From Desulfuromonas sp964536375 (GTDB lineage Bacteria > Desulfobacterota > Desulfuromonadia > Desulfuromonadales > Desulfuromonadaceae), in NCBI GenBank assembly GCA_964536375.1, contig CAZHXF010000007.1, positions 9,880 through 73,879 on the forward strand: a stretch of DNA of 64,000 nt. Reading direction: 5' to 3'. Of this stretch, positions 53,745-62,801 are shown piece by piece (within the stretch, counting starts at the first letter, position 1; every line of letters begins with the position of its first letter). Below the pieces are notes generated by a model that saw nothing but the letters and a program-made list of their open reading frames with translations, was not told the DNA's origin and ran no database searches. The translations under genes and the position numbers were made by a program.

Positions 53745-54719
53745 ATGGCATATTTTCTGGCAAAAAGACTGTTGTTGATGGTGCCGCTACTTTTGGGGAT
53801 CACCCTGATCTCCTTCGTGGTGATTCATCTTGCTCCAGGTGAACCGACAGATATGCAAACGGAGCTGAATCCTGATGCTGGTATAGAACTTAAAACACGT
53901 TTGCGTGCCCAGTATGGGCTGGATAAACCTCTAACTGAACAATATGTGCTGTGGATTAAGCGGTTAGTTGCATTGGACTTTGGCACCTCGTTTTCTCAGG
54001 ATCATCGTCCGGTGTGGGATAAAATTGTCGAGCGCTTACCGATTACCGTGTTGATCAATGTATTATCTGTGGGCTTGATTTTGTTGATAGCTATCCCCCT
54101 GGGTATTTTGTCAGCTACGCGGCGAAACTCAATGTTTGATCGTTGGACTACGTTGTTGGTTTTTCTTGGTTTTGCCACGCCCTCTTTTTGGCTGGCGTTG
54201 CTGTTGATGGATTATTTGGGTGTGTATTTGGGTTGGGTGCCCATCTGTGGAATAAAGTCGTTAGGTTATGACTATTTGAGCCCAAGCGGGCAGGTGCTGG
54301 ATGTTATGCATCATCTGTTGCTGCCGGTAATGGTTTCAGCCTTCGGTGGATTAGCCGGATTTTCCCGTTATATGCGCTCGAATATGCTCGAAGTTATTCA
54401 ACAGGATTATATCCTGACTGCGCGTGCCAAGGGGCTATCTGAGTGGACAGTTATTGGTAAACACGCTCTGCGTAATGCGCTGTTGCCAATTATAACTATC
54501 CTAGGTTTGTCGGTGCCAGGTTTGATCGGTGGTAGTGTGATTTTTGAAAGTATTTTCGCTATCCCCGGTATGGGAAAGTTGTTTTACGATGGGGTTATGA
54601 TGCGCGATTATCCCTTGATAATGGGGGTATTGGTTATCGGTGGCGTACTAACTTTGGTGGGCAATTTGCTGGCCGATGTCGGTTACGCTCTCGCCGATCC
54701 GCGTATTCGCAACAGTTAG
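53745..54719 (+). CDS. ABC transporter permease, DppB/OppB type
   Basis: The 324-residue protein has six helices and the landmarks LLLGITLISFVVIHLAPGEP, ATPSFWLALLLM, FSRYMRSNMLEVIQQDYILT and the EAA loop ARAKGLSEWTVIGKHALRNA. It would normally pair with a DppC-type permease and ATPases. Here the next gene is on the other strand, so the transporter is incomplete at this locus. The reading frame is intact and ends normally (ADPRIRNS). Confidence 0.93.
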   Translation: MAYFLAKRLLLMVPLLLGITLISFVVIHLAPGEPTDMQTELNPDAGIELKTRLRAQYGLDKPLTEQYVLWIKRLVALDFGTSFSQDHRPVWDKIVERLPITVLINVLSVGLILLIAIPLGILSATRRNSMFDRWTTLLVFLGFATPSFWLALLLMDYLGVYLGWVPICGIKSLGYDYLSPSGQVLDVMHHLLLPVMVSAFGGLAGFSRYMRSNMLEVIQQDYILTARAKGLSEWTVIGKHALRNALLPIITILGLSVPGLIGGSVIFESIFAIPGMGKLFYDGVMMRDYPLIMGVLVIGGVLTLVGNLLADVGYALADPRIRNS

Positions 54720-54897
54720 TTGTTTGCTACGCTGTCTTGTTCTTGTGCACATGTAAGTCTGGATCAGTTATGCGCCGGTCCTGCTTGAATAATTGTTGTA
54801 TCGCTAGTTGGAAGTAACGTCGTAACTGCTATGTTGACGTTAATCGCTGAGTTTTTTAAGTTGAGGTGAAGTTATTTTCCTGTATTCTTTGTTGGTA

Positions 54898-56208
54898 TTA
54901 ATTATCGGTGACGGATAATGGTTCTAGCGCTGTCGTGGTGTCAATAAAAATTAAGGCATCATAGCGTTGGGTAAGTCTGGTGGTGACGTAGTTATCAGTT
55001 GTATCGACGTCAGGATTATAGATCACGCCAATGGCACGTTGACCACGGGGTTTGTTTAAGGCTGTCTCCGTGTCTTGAGCGCTGAATAGCCACATGCCAA
55101 TAGCGGAACTATTGGCGTGGAGCATTGCCTCGGTAGAGCTATCTGCCGCTGGTGGCATGGTAAGTATGGTTGCCGGATCGTTCCATTCGCGGCAGGCGTA
55201 AACCGTTCCGCTGTAGCTGGTTTGCCCCAACAGCAGCACGTTCTCTGCTCCTAGCTGCTGGCGCAGTACTTGACCGAGGCTGATCATGTCATAGCTTGCC
55301 ATTGTGGTAGCACGGGCATCGCCTACATGGGTATTGTGAGCCCAGATGATGCCGCGTGCACCAGATCCATGGCGCTTCATTAATTGGTATGTGCTGTAGG
55401 TGAAATGATTGATACGCAGATTCCAGGACCGTTCGTTGATACCATCCTGAGTGTGATAATAGGCTGCTCCGTTTCTGATAACTTGCACATGCTGGCCATT
55501 GGTGAAATCTGCGCGTGACATTGCGCGGGGGAATATACGTGCGCCAGTAGTTACCTGCTGGAATAAATTTTCCAATGCAGCATTACATGGGTGTGGTGCC
55601 GGATATGGGCTGCTTATACCTGCACTGTTTACCAGACAGCTTTGTAGTGTCTGAGCGTATGCGCTAAAGCCGGGAACAGTAGTCAAATAGTTTAAACTGT
55701 TGCCATAGTCGAGCATATCCATGCCGTAAATAGCAACACGTTGTTGTGGTGGGCGTTTGAGGTTTATACTGCGTAATTGATTAAGCAGCAAAACCATCTC
55801 TTCATTTTTCCAAATCCAGCTTCTCCAGTTGGTAAAGCCCTGTAGTGCTTGTGTTGCAGTTGCCGCAGCCCCGGGTAGGGCGCGCACATAATTGTCTATC
55901 GCACAACAAGCGTACCCGTCAGCTTCGAGGGCAATAAAGTCTATCCGCTGTTGTTCCACCAGCCGCATGCTGATCAAGCGACGTAGATAATAAAACTCCT
56001 TGCTGCCATGGGTGCCATCGCCGAGTAAAATTAGCTTTTTGTTGGCACAGCGCTGTAGCAGTGGGTCTAAGTCCGGTAATTTCTGCAGCGGTAACATCCG
56101 CTGCTTTATCATTGTTGACATGGTGACTGTTTGTTTTGCTGTGGCTAGCGTTAAATATACTGGCATGCATAAACACAACAGTAACGTTAATATGCTAATA
56201 ATTGGCAT
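54898..56208 (-). CDS. Exported erythromycin-esterase-fold protein
   Basis: The 436-residue protein begins at the ATG at 56208 behind GGAGG on the minus strand and opens with a hydrophobic signal (MPIISILTLLLCLCMPVYLT). The esterase-family segments follow: LLGDGTHGSKEFYYLRRLI, FIALEADGYACCAIDNYVR, VAIYGMDMLDYGNSLNYL and GIIWAHNTHVGDARATTMAS. The usual GExxHG motif has Asp for Glu (Asp64, His67). Known macrolide esterases are cytoplasmic, so export and this change argue against antibiotic resistance; the substrate is unknown. It stands alone, between an orphan permease and the kor operon. Confidence 0.85.
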   Translation of the reverse strand: MPIISILTLLLCLCMPVYLTLATAKQTVTMSTMIKQRMLPLQKLPDLDPLLQRCANKKLILLGDGTHGSKEFYYLRRLISMRLVEQQRIDFIALEADGYACCAIDNYVRALPGAAATATQALQGFTNWRSWIWKNEEMVLLLNQLRSINLKRPPQQRVAIYGMDMLDYGNSLNYLTTVPGFSAYAQTLQSCLVNSAGISSPYPAPHPCNAALENLFQQVTTGARIFPRAMSRADFTNGQHVQVIRNGAAYYHTQDGINERSWNLRINHFTYSTYQLMKRHGSGARGIIWAHNTHVGDARATTMASYDMISLGQVLRQQLGAENVLLLGQTSYSGTVYACREWNDPATILTMPPAADSSTEAMLHANSSAIGMWLFSAQDTETALNKPRGQRAIGVIYNPDVDTTDNYVTTRLTQRYDALIFIDTTTALEPLSVTDN

Positions 56209-56328
56209 AGGTACCTCCGTTTCCATAAGGATAGCCGCTATTGGTTATTTTACCAGCCTAGTGCTGGTTTAGGGGGCGTGTACTTTTGGAACGTAAATCT
56301 CTAATGCTTGGCAGTGCGGTAAATGTAT

Positions 56329-56358
56329 TTGACGTTTATTGGCTGAGTTTGCTAGTGT
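56329..56358 (+). promoter_or_regulatory. Tentative promoter for the kor operon
   Basis: TTGACG (56329-56334) is followed after 18 bases by TAGTGT (56353-56358) preceded by TGC. The -10 is poor; the location between divergent genes is suitable. Confidence 0.3.
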
Positions 56359-56430
56359 GAAAAATTGTGTTTAATCCCGCTGAAAAAATTAAGAAATTGA
56401 CCATTAATTGATGCGCTAAAGAGGATGGAC

Positions 56431-56658
56431 GTGGCAAATAAAATTATAATAGATGAATTACGCTGTAAAGGTTGCGCGTTGTGTACCGTTGCTTGCCCAC
56501 AGGGTTTGATTACCATGGCTACTCAGCTGAATAACCAGGGTTTTCTTCCGGCAGTTATCAGTGTCGAAAACCTTGAGCGCTGTAGTGGTTGTACGCTGTG
56601 CGCCCTTGTTTGCCCCGATGTGGCAATTGAGGTGTATCGCGGCGTCAATGTAGACTGA
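56431..56658 (+). CDS. korD: 2-oxoacid:ferredoxin oxidoreductase, delta (ferredoxin) subunit
   Basis: The 75-residue protein has two [4Fe-4S] motifs, CKGCALCTVACP and CSGCTLCALVCP, as in 8Fe ferredoxins that serve as electron relay in KOR/VOR enzymes. The GTG at 56431 sits six bases from AAGAGG; an ATG two codons earlier abuts the ribosome site and is less likely. It is the first gene of korDABC. Confidence 0.92.
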   Translation: MANKIIIDELRCKGCALCTVACPQGLITMATQLNNQGFLPAVISVENLERCSGCTLCALVCPDVAIEVYRGVNVD

Positions 56659-56718
56659 GATTGCCAGATCAGTGGTTGTTTCTGTATCAGATAAGTAATA
56701 ATGTTAATGGAGGACGGC

Positions 56719-57783
56719 TTGACAAAACGTTTATTTGTAAAAGGTAACGAGGCCATTGCAAGGGGAGCCTTGGAGGCTGGCTGTCGTTACTACTTCGGTT
56801 ATCCTATCACTCCGCAAAGCGATATTCCCGAATATATCTCCCGTGAATTGCCCAAGCTAGGTGGACAGTTTATTCAGGCTGAGAGTGAAATAGCTTCCAT
56901 CAATATGCTGCTTGGTGCCAGTGCCTGCGGGGCGCGCGCGATGACATCTTCATCCAGCCCGGGTATCTCTTTGAAGCAGGAGGGTATCTCCTATATGGCG
57001 GGGAGTGAATGCCCAGGCGTTATTGTCAACGTCTGTCGTTCCGGACCTGGACTAGGCGGTATTGATGCCTCGCAAGCGGATTATTTTCAGGCTGTCAAAG
57101 GTGGTGGTCATGGTGGTTATCATACAATTGTTTTGGCTCCGGATTCGGTACAGGAGATGTATGATCTGGTGATGCTGGCTTTTGATATGTCGGATCGTTA
57201 TCGGGTGCCAGCTATGATTTTGGCCGATGCGGTTATTGGTCAGATGAAGGAGGGATTAATTCCTCATCCATATGTAGCCCCAGACGATCTTGTCCCTAAG
57301 GATTGGGCTTTGATTGGCGCCGGGAAAGCTGGCGAACAGAAGATTGTTAAATCCCTGTATCTGGGTGATGGTGAGCTCGAAGCGCATAATAATAAATTGC
57401 ACGCAAAATATGCGGTCATGCAGGAAAAAGAGGTGCGCTTTGAAGCTATTGAGTTGGACGATGCCGAATTGGTCGTGACCGCTTATGGCAGCACCGCGCG
57501 CATTGCCAAAACGGCAGTGCGGCTGGCGCGCGAACAAGGACTTAAGGTTGGCTTGCTACGCCCGATTACTCTATTTCCATTTCCGAAAGTTGCTTACCAA
57601 AAGTACACCAGCGCTGGTCAGAAAGTGCTGTGCTTTGAGCTGAACAATGGACAGATGGTGGATGATGTGCGCCTGGCTATTCCGCGCACTGAGGTGGTAT
57701 TTTACGGGCGTGCTCCAGGTGCCGGGTCGCTGCCAACACCGGAAGAACTTTTAGCTCAGATATGTAAACACTACGAGGCATGA
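56719..57783 (+). CDS. korA: 2-oxoglutarate:ferredoxin oxidoreductase, alpha subunit
   Basis: The subunit carries the pyrimidine-binding half of the ThDP site and the swivel domain: GNEAIARGALEAGCRYYFGY, PITPQSDIPEYIS, SSSPGISLKQEGISYMAG and VNVCRSGPGLGG. The best start is TTG 56719, five bases after GGAGGA, giving 354 residues; ATGs at 56701 and 56707 overlap that ribosome site. The enzyme interconverts 2-oxoglutarate and succinyl-CoA with ferredoxin; specificity for 2-oxoglutarate rather than a branched 2-oxoacid is inferred from the four-gene order. Confidence 0.93.
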   Translation: MTKRLFVKGNEAIARGALEAGCRYYFGYPITPQSDIPEYISRELPKLGGQFIQAESEIASINMLLGASACGARAMTSSSSPGISLKQEGISYMAGSECPGVIVNVCRSGPGLGGIDASQADYFQAVKGGGHGGYHTIVLAPDSVQEMYDLVMLAFDMSDRYRVPAMILADAVIGQMKEGLIPHPYVAPDDLVPKDWALIGAGKAGEQKIVKSLYLGDGELEAHNNKLHAKYAVMQEKEVRFEAIELDDAELVVTAYGSTARIAKTAVRLAREQGLKVGLLRPITLFPFPKVAYQKYTSAGQKVLCFELNNGQMVDDVRLAIPRTEVVFYGRAPGAGSLPTPEELLAQICKHYEA

Positions 57784-58538
57784 TGATGACGACAGAGATG
57801 AAGAAAGTATTTTCCCGTCCTGATTCATTGAAGGACGTGCAAACCCATTTTTGCCCCGGTTGCCAGCATGGGACTATTCACCGTCTGGTAGCCGAGGCGC
57901 TGGACTATTTTGGTATCAAAGATCAAACAATTGGCGTGGCTTCAGTTGGGTGTAGCGTGTTTTTGTACGGTTATTTAGATATCGACGTTATTGAAGCTCC
58001 CCATGGGCGCGCGCCAGCGGTTGCTACCGGGGCAAAACGGGTACAATCGGGACGCCCGGTTTTCACCTATCAGGGCGATGGTGATTTAGCGGCTATCGGT
58101 ACTGCAGAGATTATCCACACGGCAAATCGCGGTGAGTTGCTAACGGTTATCTTTGTTAATAATACTACCTACGGTATGACCGGGGGGCAGATGGCTCCGA
58201 CTTCGTTGCCCGGGCAGAAAACTTCTACTACCCCTACTGGGCGCAACGTGGCTACTGATGGTTATCCGATAAAAATGGCCGAGTTGCTCTCAGGTCTGGA
58301 AGGTACTGCCTATTCGGTGCGCGTGGCAGTTGATACCCCCAAACACGTGATGCAGGCGGGTAAAGCGATACGCAAAGCATTTCAAACCCAGCTAGACGGC
58401 AAAGGTTTTGCGTTTGTCGAAGTGTTGTCTACCTGCCCGACCAACTGGGGGATGAGTCCGTTGGCGGCAAATCAGCGGGTAGCTGATGAGATGATCCCGT
58501 ATTTCCCTCTGGGAGTATATAAGGACGCGACAGCGTAA
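57780..58538 (+). CDS. korB: 2-oxoglutarate:ferredoxin oxidoreductase, beta subunit
   Basis: The 252-residue subunit binds ThDP pyrophosphate: CPGCQHGTIHRLVAEAL, VGCSVFLYGY, GRAPAVATGAKRVQ and GDGDLAAIGTAEIIHTANRG followed by NNTTYGMTGGQMAPTS. It overlaps korA by four bases. Any of three successive ATG codons may start it. Confidence 0.95.
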   Translation: MMMTTEMKKVFSRPDSLKDVQTHFCPGCQHGTIHRLVAEALDYFGIKDQTIGVASVGCSVFLYGYLDIDVIEAPHGRAPAVATGAKRVQSGRPVFTYQGDGDLAAIGTAEIIHTANRGELLTVIFVNNTTYGMTGGQMAPTSLPGQKTSTTPTGRNVATDGYPIKMAELLSGLEGTAYSVRVAVDTPKHVMQAGKAIRKAFQTQLDGKGFAFVEVLSTCPTNWGMSPLAANQRVADEMIPYFPLGVYKDATA

Positions 58539-58551
58539 AATTGGTGAAATT

Positions 58552-59109
58552 ATGAATCATGATGTTTTTATAGCTGGATTTGGTGGTCAAGGGGTGTTGC
58601 TTATCGGAAATCTCTTGGCATATGCAACAATTTTAGAGGGCAACCAAGCCTCGTATTTCCCCGCCTACGGGGTAGAAAAACGCGGTGGTGCGGCAACCTG
58701 CACCATAGTGATGTCAGATACCAGTGTTGGCTCACCTGTGGTCGGTGCCCCGGAAGCGGCGCTGTTGTTGAATCCATTATCCATGGAAAAGTACTATAGT
58801 AAAATCCGCAGCGGCGGTTTTGCACTTATTAACTCTTCGCTGGTTGAAGATGATGGTTCCAGTCGCGATGATCTGCAGCGAGTACTGATTCCGGCTAATG
58901 ATATGGCGCTGGAAATTGGTGATGCTCGCTTGGCTAATATGATTGTTCTCGGTGCTTATGTGGAATACAGTAAAGTGGTCTCTGTTGATTCTATTGCGGC
59001 AACCTTGAAAGAGGTTCTTCCCGAGCGCAACCATCGTTTCTTGCCCATGAATCACATGGCACTGGAAGCAGGAGCGCAATTTTGTCGCCAGAGCCTGGTC
59101 GGGCAATAG
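58552..59109 (+). CDS. korC: 2-oxoglutarate:ferredoxin oxidoreductase, gamma subunit
   Basis: The 185-residue subunit has the signature FIAGFGGQGVLLIGNLLAYA and SYFPAYGVEKRGGAATCTIV, followed by MIVLGAYVEYSKVV. It completes the four-subunit enzyme DABC, which in anaerobes links the reductive or oxidative TCA branch to ferredoxin. A terminator follows. Confidence 0.95.
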   Translation: MNHDVFIAGFGGQGVLLIGNLLAYATILEGNQASYFPAYGVEKRGGAATCTIVMSDTSVGSPVVGAPEAALLLNPLSMEKYYSKIRSGGFALINSSLVEDDGSSRDDLQRVLIPANDMALEIGDARLANMIVLGAYVEYSKVVSVDSIAATLKEVLPERNHRFLPMNHMALEAGAQFCRQSLVGQ

Positions 59110-59143
59110 CTAGCTAAAACTGAAAAATAACCATTTACCGATT

Positions 59144-59167
59144 GGCCGGGTGTGAACCCGGCCTTTT
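59144..59167 (+). terminator. Terminator after korC
   Basis: ggccgggt (59144-59151) pairs perfectly with acccggcc (59156-59163) around GTGA, followed by four T. Confidence 0.88.
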
Positions 59168-59195
59168 GTATCTGTAACCTTAACTGGGGCTACCT

Positions 59196-59612
59196 GTGCC
59201 TGTTGTTGAATTTATCAAACTGGCAAAAGCGGAAAAAGCCAAACATTTGTGCCAACTGGCAGCAGATTTTTTTGCCCAGGGTAAAAGGGTGCTGATTGTA
59301 GTTGCTGACGACAATCAGGCGCTGACCTTGGATCGCTATATGTGGTGCTGGGATAAGGGGTCGTTTTTACCCCATGTGTGGGATAATGGCGCAGTCGAGT
59401 GCCATCAGGAAGCAGTTGCCATAGTTGTTGATCAGCGTAACTCCAATGGTGCTCAGGTGCTAATTGCCGCCAATCCGTGTGAGCTGTCATTTATGCGCCA
59501 GTTTGAACACGTGATAGATTTCGCCGAAACTTATGATGAGGAATTACTTCAGGCGGCGCGCCAGCGTTTTGCCAAGTGGCGTGAGGTTGGTCGTGAACCA
59601 AAAATGCGTTAA
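59196..59612 (+). CDS. holC: DNA polymerase III chi subunit
   Basis: HolC links the clamp loader to SSB. The 138-residue protein begins at GTG (VPVVEFIKLAKAEKAKHL) and has the typical KRVLIVVADDNQALTLDRYM, GSFLPHVWDN and FEHVIDFAETYDEELL segments. Length is close to the usual ~145. It sits between korC and trmJ, unlinked to other polymerase genes. Confidence 0.88.
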   Translation: MPVVEFIKLAKAEKAKHLCQLAADFFAQGKRVLIVVADDNQALTLDRYMWCWDKGSFLPHVWDNGAVECHQEAVAIVVDQRNSNGAQVLIAANPCELSFMRQFEHVIDFAETYDEELLQAARQRFAKWREVGREPKMR

Positions 59613-59683
59613 CAATGGTGGAACATTCGTGCTTATTTGTGCTGAGGAGCGTTTTGAATTGGTGCAACATTTAGCAGGTGATT

Positions 59684-60424
59684 ATGCTTGATATAGCAGT
59701 TGTTCTGGTCGAACCACAAGGACCGTTGAATATTGGTTCAGTGTGTCGCGCCATGGCAAACTTTGGTTTTAGTGATTTGCGCCTAGTTAATCCACAAACC
59801 GACCATCTGGCTGATGAGGCACGGCTGATGGCGGTAAAAGCTGGTGGTTTACTCGAAAGCGCGCGCGTATATCCTACTCTGGATGCAGCTCTGAGTGATC
59901 GCCAGTATGTGTTGGGAACTACTAGGCGTTTTGGTCAATATCGCGATGATTTTCTCGATCCCGACGGTGCTGCCCAATGTATGCATGGTCTTGGTGCCAG
60001 TGTGCCGCAAGCATTGGTTTTCGGGCGCGAAGATAGAGGGTTGCACACTGATGAGTTGGATCTGTGCCAGCGGTTTATCACCATACCCACCTGTGATGAT
60101 TTCCCCTCGATGAATTTAGCGCAGGCGGTATCACTGTGTTTGTATGAAGTATCGAAAAAGCATACTCAAGCGGCACCATCTACAAGTGATGATTTAGCAG
60201 ACAACGCAGCTGTGGAAAGCATGTTTGCTCATATGCGCACTTCGTTAACCAATATTGGCTACTTGGTGGAGAGTAATCCCGACCACATGTTGCGTACCTA
60301 TCGGCGTATTTTTGGTCGGGCTGGTCTTACCACCCGTGATGTGCGGGTGTTGCGCGGTTTGTGGCGACGTATTGGTTGTTTGTACGATCAGTTGCATAAA
60401 AAGAATAACGGAGGAGTAGCTTGA
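59684..60424 (+). CDS. trmJ: tRNA (cytidine/uridine-2'-O-)-methyltransferase, TrmJ-like
   Basis: The 246-residue SPOUT enzyme has the N-terminal VVLVEPQGPLNIGSVCRAMA, LVFGREDRGLHTDEL and the C-terminal knot FPSMNLAQAVSLCLYE. TrmJ 2'-O-methylates position 32 of tRNAs; the specific site is inferred from family. The C-terminal extension beyond the SPOUT domain is typical of TrmJ. The stop overlaps the next gene. Confidence 0.92.
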   Translation: MLDIAVVLVEPQGPLNIGSVCRAMANFGFSDLRLVNPQTDHLADEARLMAVKAGGLLESARVYPTLDAALSDRQYVLGTTRRFGQYRDDFLDPDGAAQCMHGLGASVPQALVFGREDRGLHTDELDLCQRFITIPTCDDFPSMNLAQAVSLCLYEVSKKHTQAAPSTSDDLADNAAVESMFAHMRTSLTNIGYLVESNPDHMLRTYRRIFGRAGLTTRDVRVLRGLWRRIGCLYDQLHKKNNGGVA

Positions 60425-60750
60425 AATCAGATCTTTTTACCACAATACAACTAGATAACGGTGTCCAGATAGCGTTTAAAGATTGTACTAATCGTTATTT
60501 TGGTGATTACCATCGGGTTTCAATTGAGGTGAATTTGAGCTTCGCTGCGGATAGCTACCAGAATATCTATAAGTTTCAGACCCTCGGGCGCATGGGTGTG
60601 AGTAGCGCCGATGTTATTCCCGTACAAACGCAATTGGTAGATTCCTTCCGTAATGGCACTATGGTGTACATGACAGGCGAGAAATTTTCGGATAAATTTT
60701 TTCTGGCGTATAAAAAACGTAAACCAGTGCTGCTGGCTGGGCTGAAATAG
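60421..60750 (+). CDS. Hypothetical protein, 109 residues
   Basis: I do not recognise this protein. It starts at TTG 60421 behind GGAGGAG, overlapping the trmJ stop by three bases, which argues strongly that it is translated. It is soluble, lacks a signal or helix, has mixed charge, and begins MKSDLFTTIQLDNGVQIAFK with several aromatic residues; a beta-rich fold seems likely. Its place between two RNA methyltransferase genes hints at an RNA-related role, but only by context. Confidence 0.75.
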   Translation: MKSDLFTTIQLDNGVQIAFKDCTNRYFGDYHRVSIEVNLSFAADSYQNIYKFQTLGRMGVSSADVIPVQTQLVDSFRNGTMVYMTGEKFSDKFFLAYKKRKPVLLAGLK

Positions 60751-60759
60751 TATGGGCAT

Positions 60760-62070
60760 ATGAATGTTATTGTAGAAATTACTACGTTAACCAACGGTGG
60801 TGATGGCTTGGGGCGGGTGGATGGTAAGGCTGTGTTTGTCAGCGGTGCTGTGCCTGGTGATGTAGTCAATTGTCGTCTGGATGTAGACAAAAAGCGTTAT
60901 GCTAAAGGTACGCTGCTGGATATTGTAACTGCTGCACCACAACGGATTCAGCCCGAGTGCCAACATTTTGCCGAATGTGGCGGTTGTGATTGGCAGATGT
61001 TGAGCTATGCGCAGCAATGTGCCTGGAAGGCACGTTTGTTGCGCGAGAACTGCCAACATCAACTGGATATTGCTGAAAACGTTATATTGCCCTTGTGCCC
61101 CAGTGCTCAGCCCTTTGGTTATCGCAGTCGTGCCCAGCTCAAATGTTATACAAGCAAAAACGTTTTTCACGTAGGGTTTTATCAGCGCGCCAGCCATAAA
61201 GTGGTGGATGTTCTTTCCTGCCCGGTGGTCGATCCGCGTATTAATGCTCTCATCCCGGTTTTACGCCAATTGTTTAACACAACAAATTATGCCGGTGACG
61301 TCGCGCAAATAGATGTTGCTGTCGGAGATGGTGGATTAGCGCGAATTGTTATCCATTATGTTGGCAGTAAATCGGAGCGTTTTTGTGCGTGGCTGGCTAC
61401 TGAGATTGCTGCTCATGAATTAGCCTGCTGGGTACAAACAGCGGATGCAGCTTTGTGCCATATTAAAGGTGACGCTGGAATATCTATCAGTGTCGATAAG
61501 CCCGCGCTGACTCTTGAATATGCTCCTGGCGGATTTGCCCAGATCAACTTGGCGCAGAACCGTGCTCTGGTAGCTTTAGTCGTTGAGGCCGTATGTGGGG
61601 ATGACAGTCCATGTAGTAATGCTGTGGCACAGGCGCATATATTTGACTTGTATTGCGGTATGGGTAACTTCTCTTTGCCATTGGCCAGACGTGTCCGTCA
61701 GGTTACCGGTGTTGAGGGCAACGCCGGATCCATAAGGGATGCGCAAAGCAATGCGCGAGTGAATGGCATAACAAATGTCGACTTTCATGTGGCAAATGTG
61801 GGCAAATTCATGCAGGCGGCGCAACGGCACCATGATGGTCCAGATATCGTGGTGTTAGATCCTCCACGCGCTGGTGTTAAGGAGTTGCTAGCACTCCTTG
61901 TTGAGCAGCGTGCGCAGCGTATTGTTTATGTGTCCTGTGATCAACAGACCATGCTGCGCGATGTGCGAGAACTGTGTAGCGCGTGTTACCGAGTACATTC
62001 CATAAGACCAGTAGACATGTTTCCCCAAACTGCGCATACTGAGGTCGTGGTAGTTTTAGATTTGCTTTAA
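60760..62070 (+). CDS. rlmD: 23S rRNA (uracil-C5)-methyltransferase, RumA/RlmD family
   Basis: The 436-residue protein has a TRAM domain (about 1-58, TNGGDGLGRVDGKAVFVSG), the Fe-S cysteine cluster CQHFAECGGCDWQ, a SAM-binding domain with FDLYCGMGNFSLPLAR, the VLDPPRAGVKEL motif, and the catalytic Cys in IVYVSCDQQTMLRD. These features define the RumA/TrmA superfamily. Whether it modifies U1939, U747 or both cannot be decided. The ATG lies ten bases after the hypothetical gene. Confidence 0.92.
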   Translation: MNVIVEITTLTNGGDGLGRVDGKAVFVSGAVPGDVVNCRLDVDKKRYAKGTLLDIVTAAPQRIQPECQHFAECGGCDWQMLSYAQQCAWKARLLRENCQHQLDIAENVILPLCPSAQPFGYRSRAQLKCYTSKNVFHVGFYQRASHKVVDVLSCPVVDPRINALIPVLRQLFNTTNYAGDVAQIDVAVGDGGLARIVIHYVGSKSERFCAWLATEIAAHELACWVQTADAALCHIKGDAGISISVDKPALTLEYAPGGFAQINLAQNRALVALVVEAVCGDDSPCSNAVAQAHIFDLYCGMGNFSLPLARRVRQVTGVEGNAGSIRDAQSNARVNGITNVDFHVANVGKFMQAAQRHHDGPDIVVLDPPRAGVKELLALLVEQRAQRIVYVSCDQQTMLRDVRELCSACYRVHSIRPVDMFPQTAHTEVVVVLDLL

Positions 62071-62146
62071 TTTCAAGTCTTTTCCCTTGATATTTACGTG
62101 CTTGCATGCTAAGTATTGGCAGATTAAACCTTTTCATTCGTTTGAG

Positions 62147-62173
62147 AAGTGAGCTTTTAGCTCACTTTTTTTT
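62147..62173 (+). terminator. Terminator/attenuator ahead of rimP
   Basis: aagtgagct (62147-62155) pairs perfectly with agctcactt (62159-62167) around TTT, followed by a long T run. It lies only 20 bases before the rimP ATG, so it ends the rlmD transcript or attenuates read-through into rimP-nusA. Confidence 0.88.
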
Positions 62174-62192
62174 GTTTTTACAGGGTACGAAA

Positions 62193-62681
62193 ATGAATAC
62201 TGATTCAATTATTGAGCAGGTAACTCAGTTTGCTGCACCTATTTTAGCCGAGCAGGAACTTGAGTTGGTAGATATGGAATATCAACAACATGGTGCTGAA
62301 TGGCTGTTACGTGTGTATGTTGATAAAAAGGGTGGTATTAATCTGGATGCTTGCGCCCGGTTTAGTCGTGAGTTAAGTGCAATCTTGGATATCGAAGAGG
62401 TGCCATCGTGTGCTTATCGGTTGGAGGTTTCATCGCCAGGATTAGATAGAATCATCAAGAGGGACGCCGATTTTGAGCGCTTTGCCGGACAGATAGTACG
62501 GGCTAAAACTGTAGTTGCTTTAGATCCCGATGGCAGGGGCTACAAACGTAAAAGTTTTGTCGGTGAATTGATTGGTCTGGTTCAAGGTAAGGTTGTAGTC
62601 GATCAGCAAGATCAGCCACCTGGTCGTGTTGAATTATCCAGAGATGACATAGATAAAGTAAACCTGGAACCACAATTCTAA
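62193..62681 (+). CDS. rimP: Ribosome maturation factor RimP
   Basis: RimP assists 30S assembly around S12. The 162-residue protein has LELVDMEYQQHGAEWLLRVY and YRLEVSSPGLDRIIKRDADF, the family signature. The ATG at 62193 follows ACAGGG; in-frame codons upstream would run through the terminator. It precedes nusA, as almost everywhere. Confidence 0.95.
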   Translation: MNTDSIIEQVTQFAAPILAEQELELVDMEYQQHGAEWLLRVYVDKKGGINLDACARFSRELSAILDIEEVPSCAYRLEVSSPGLDRIIKRDADFERFAGQIVRAKTVVALDPDGRGYKRKSFVGELIGLVQGKVVVDQQDQPPGRVELSRDDIDKVNLEPQF

Positions 62682-62801
62682 ACCAGTCTTTTATTAAACT
62701 AATAATGAACTTAAACCCGGTATTTATCCTCATGGCTTGGGGGTAACATTGGTATCGGCTTTGCCTGAAGTGTTCAGGTGCTAAATATGGGAGATTTTTA
62801 A

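Noticed and set aside
54898..56208. Macrolide resistance gene
   Set aside because: The fold matches, but the signal peptide and the changed GExxH motif make a resistance role unsupported.
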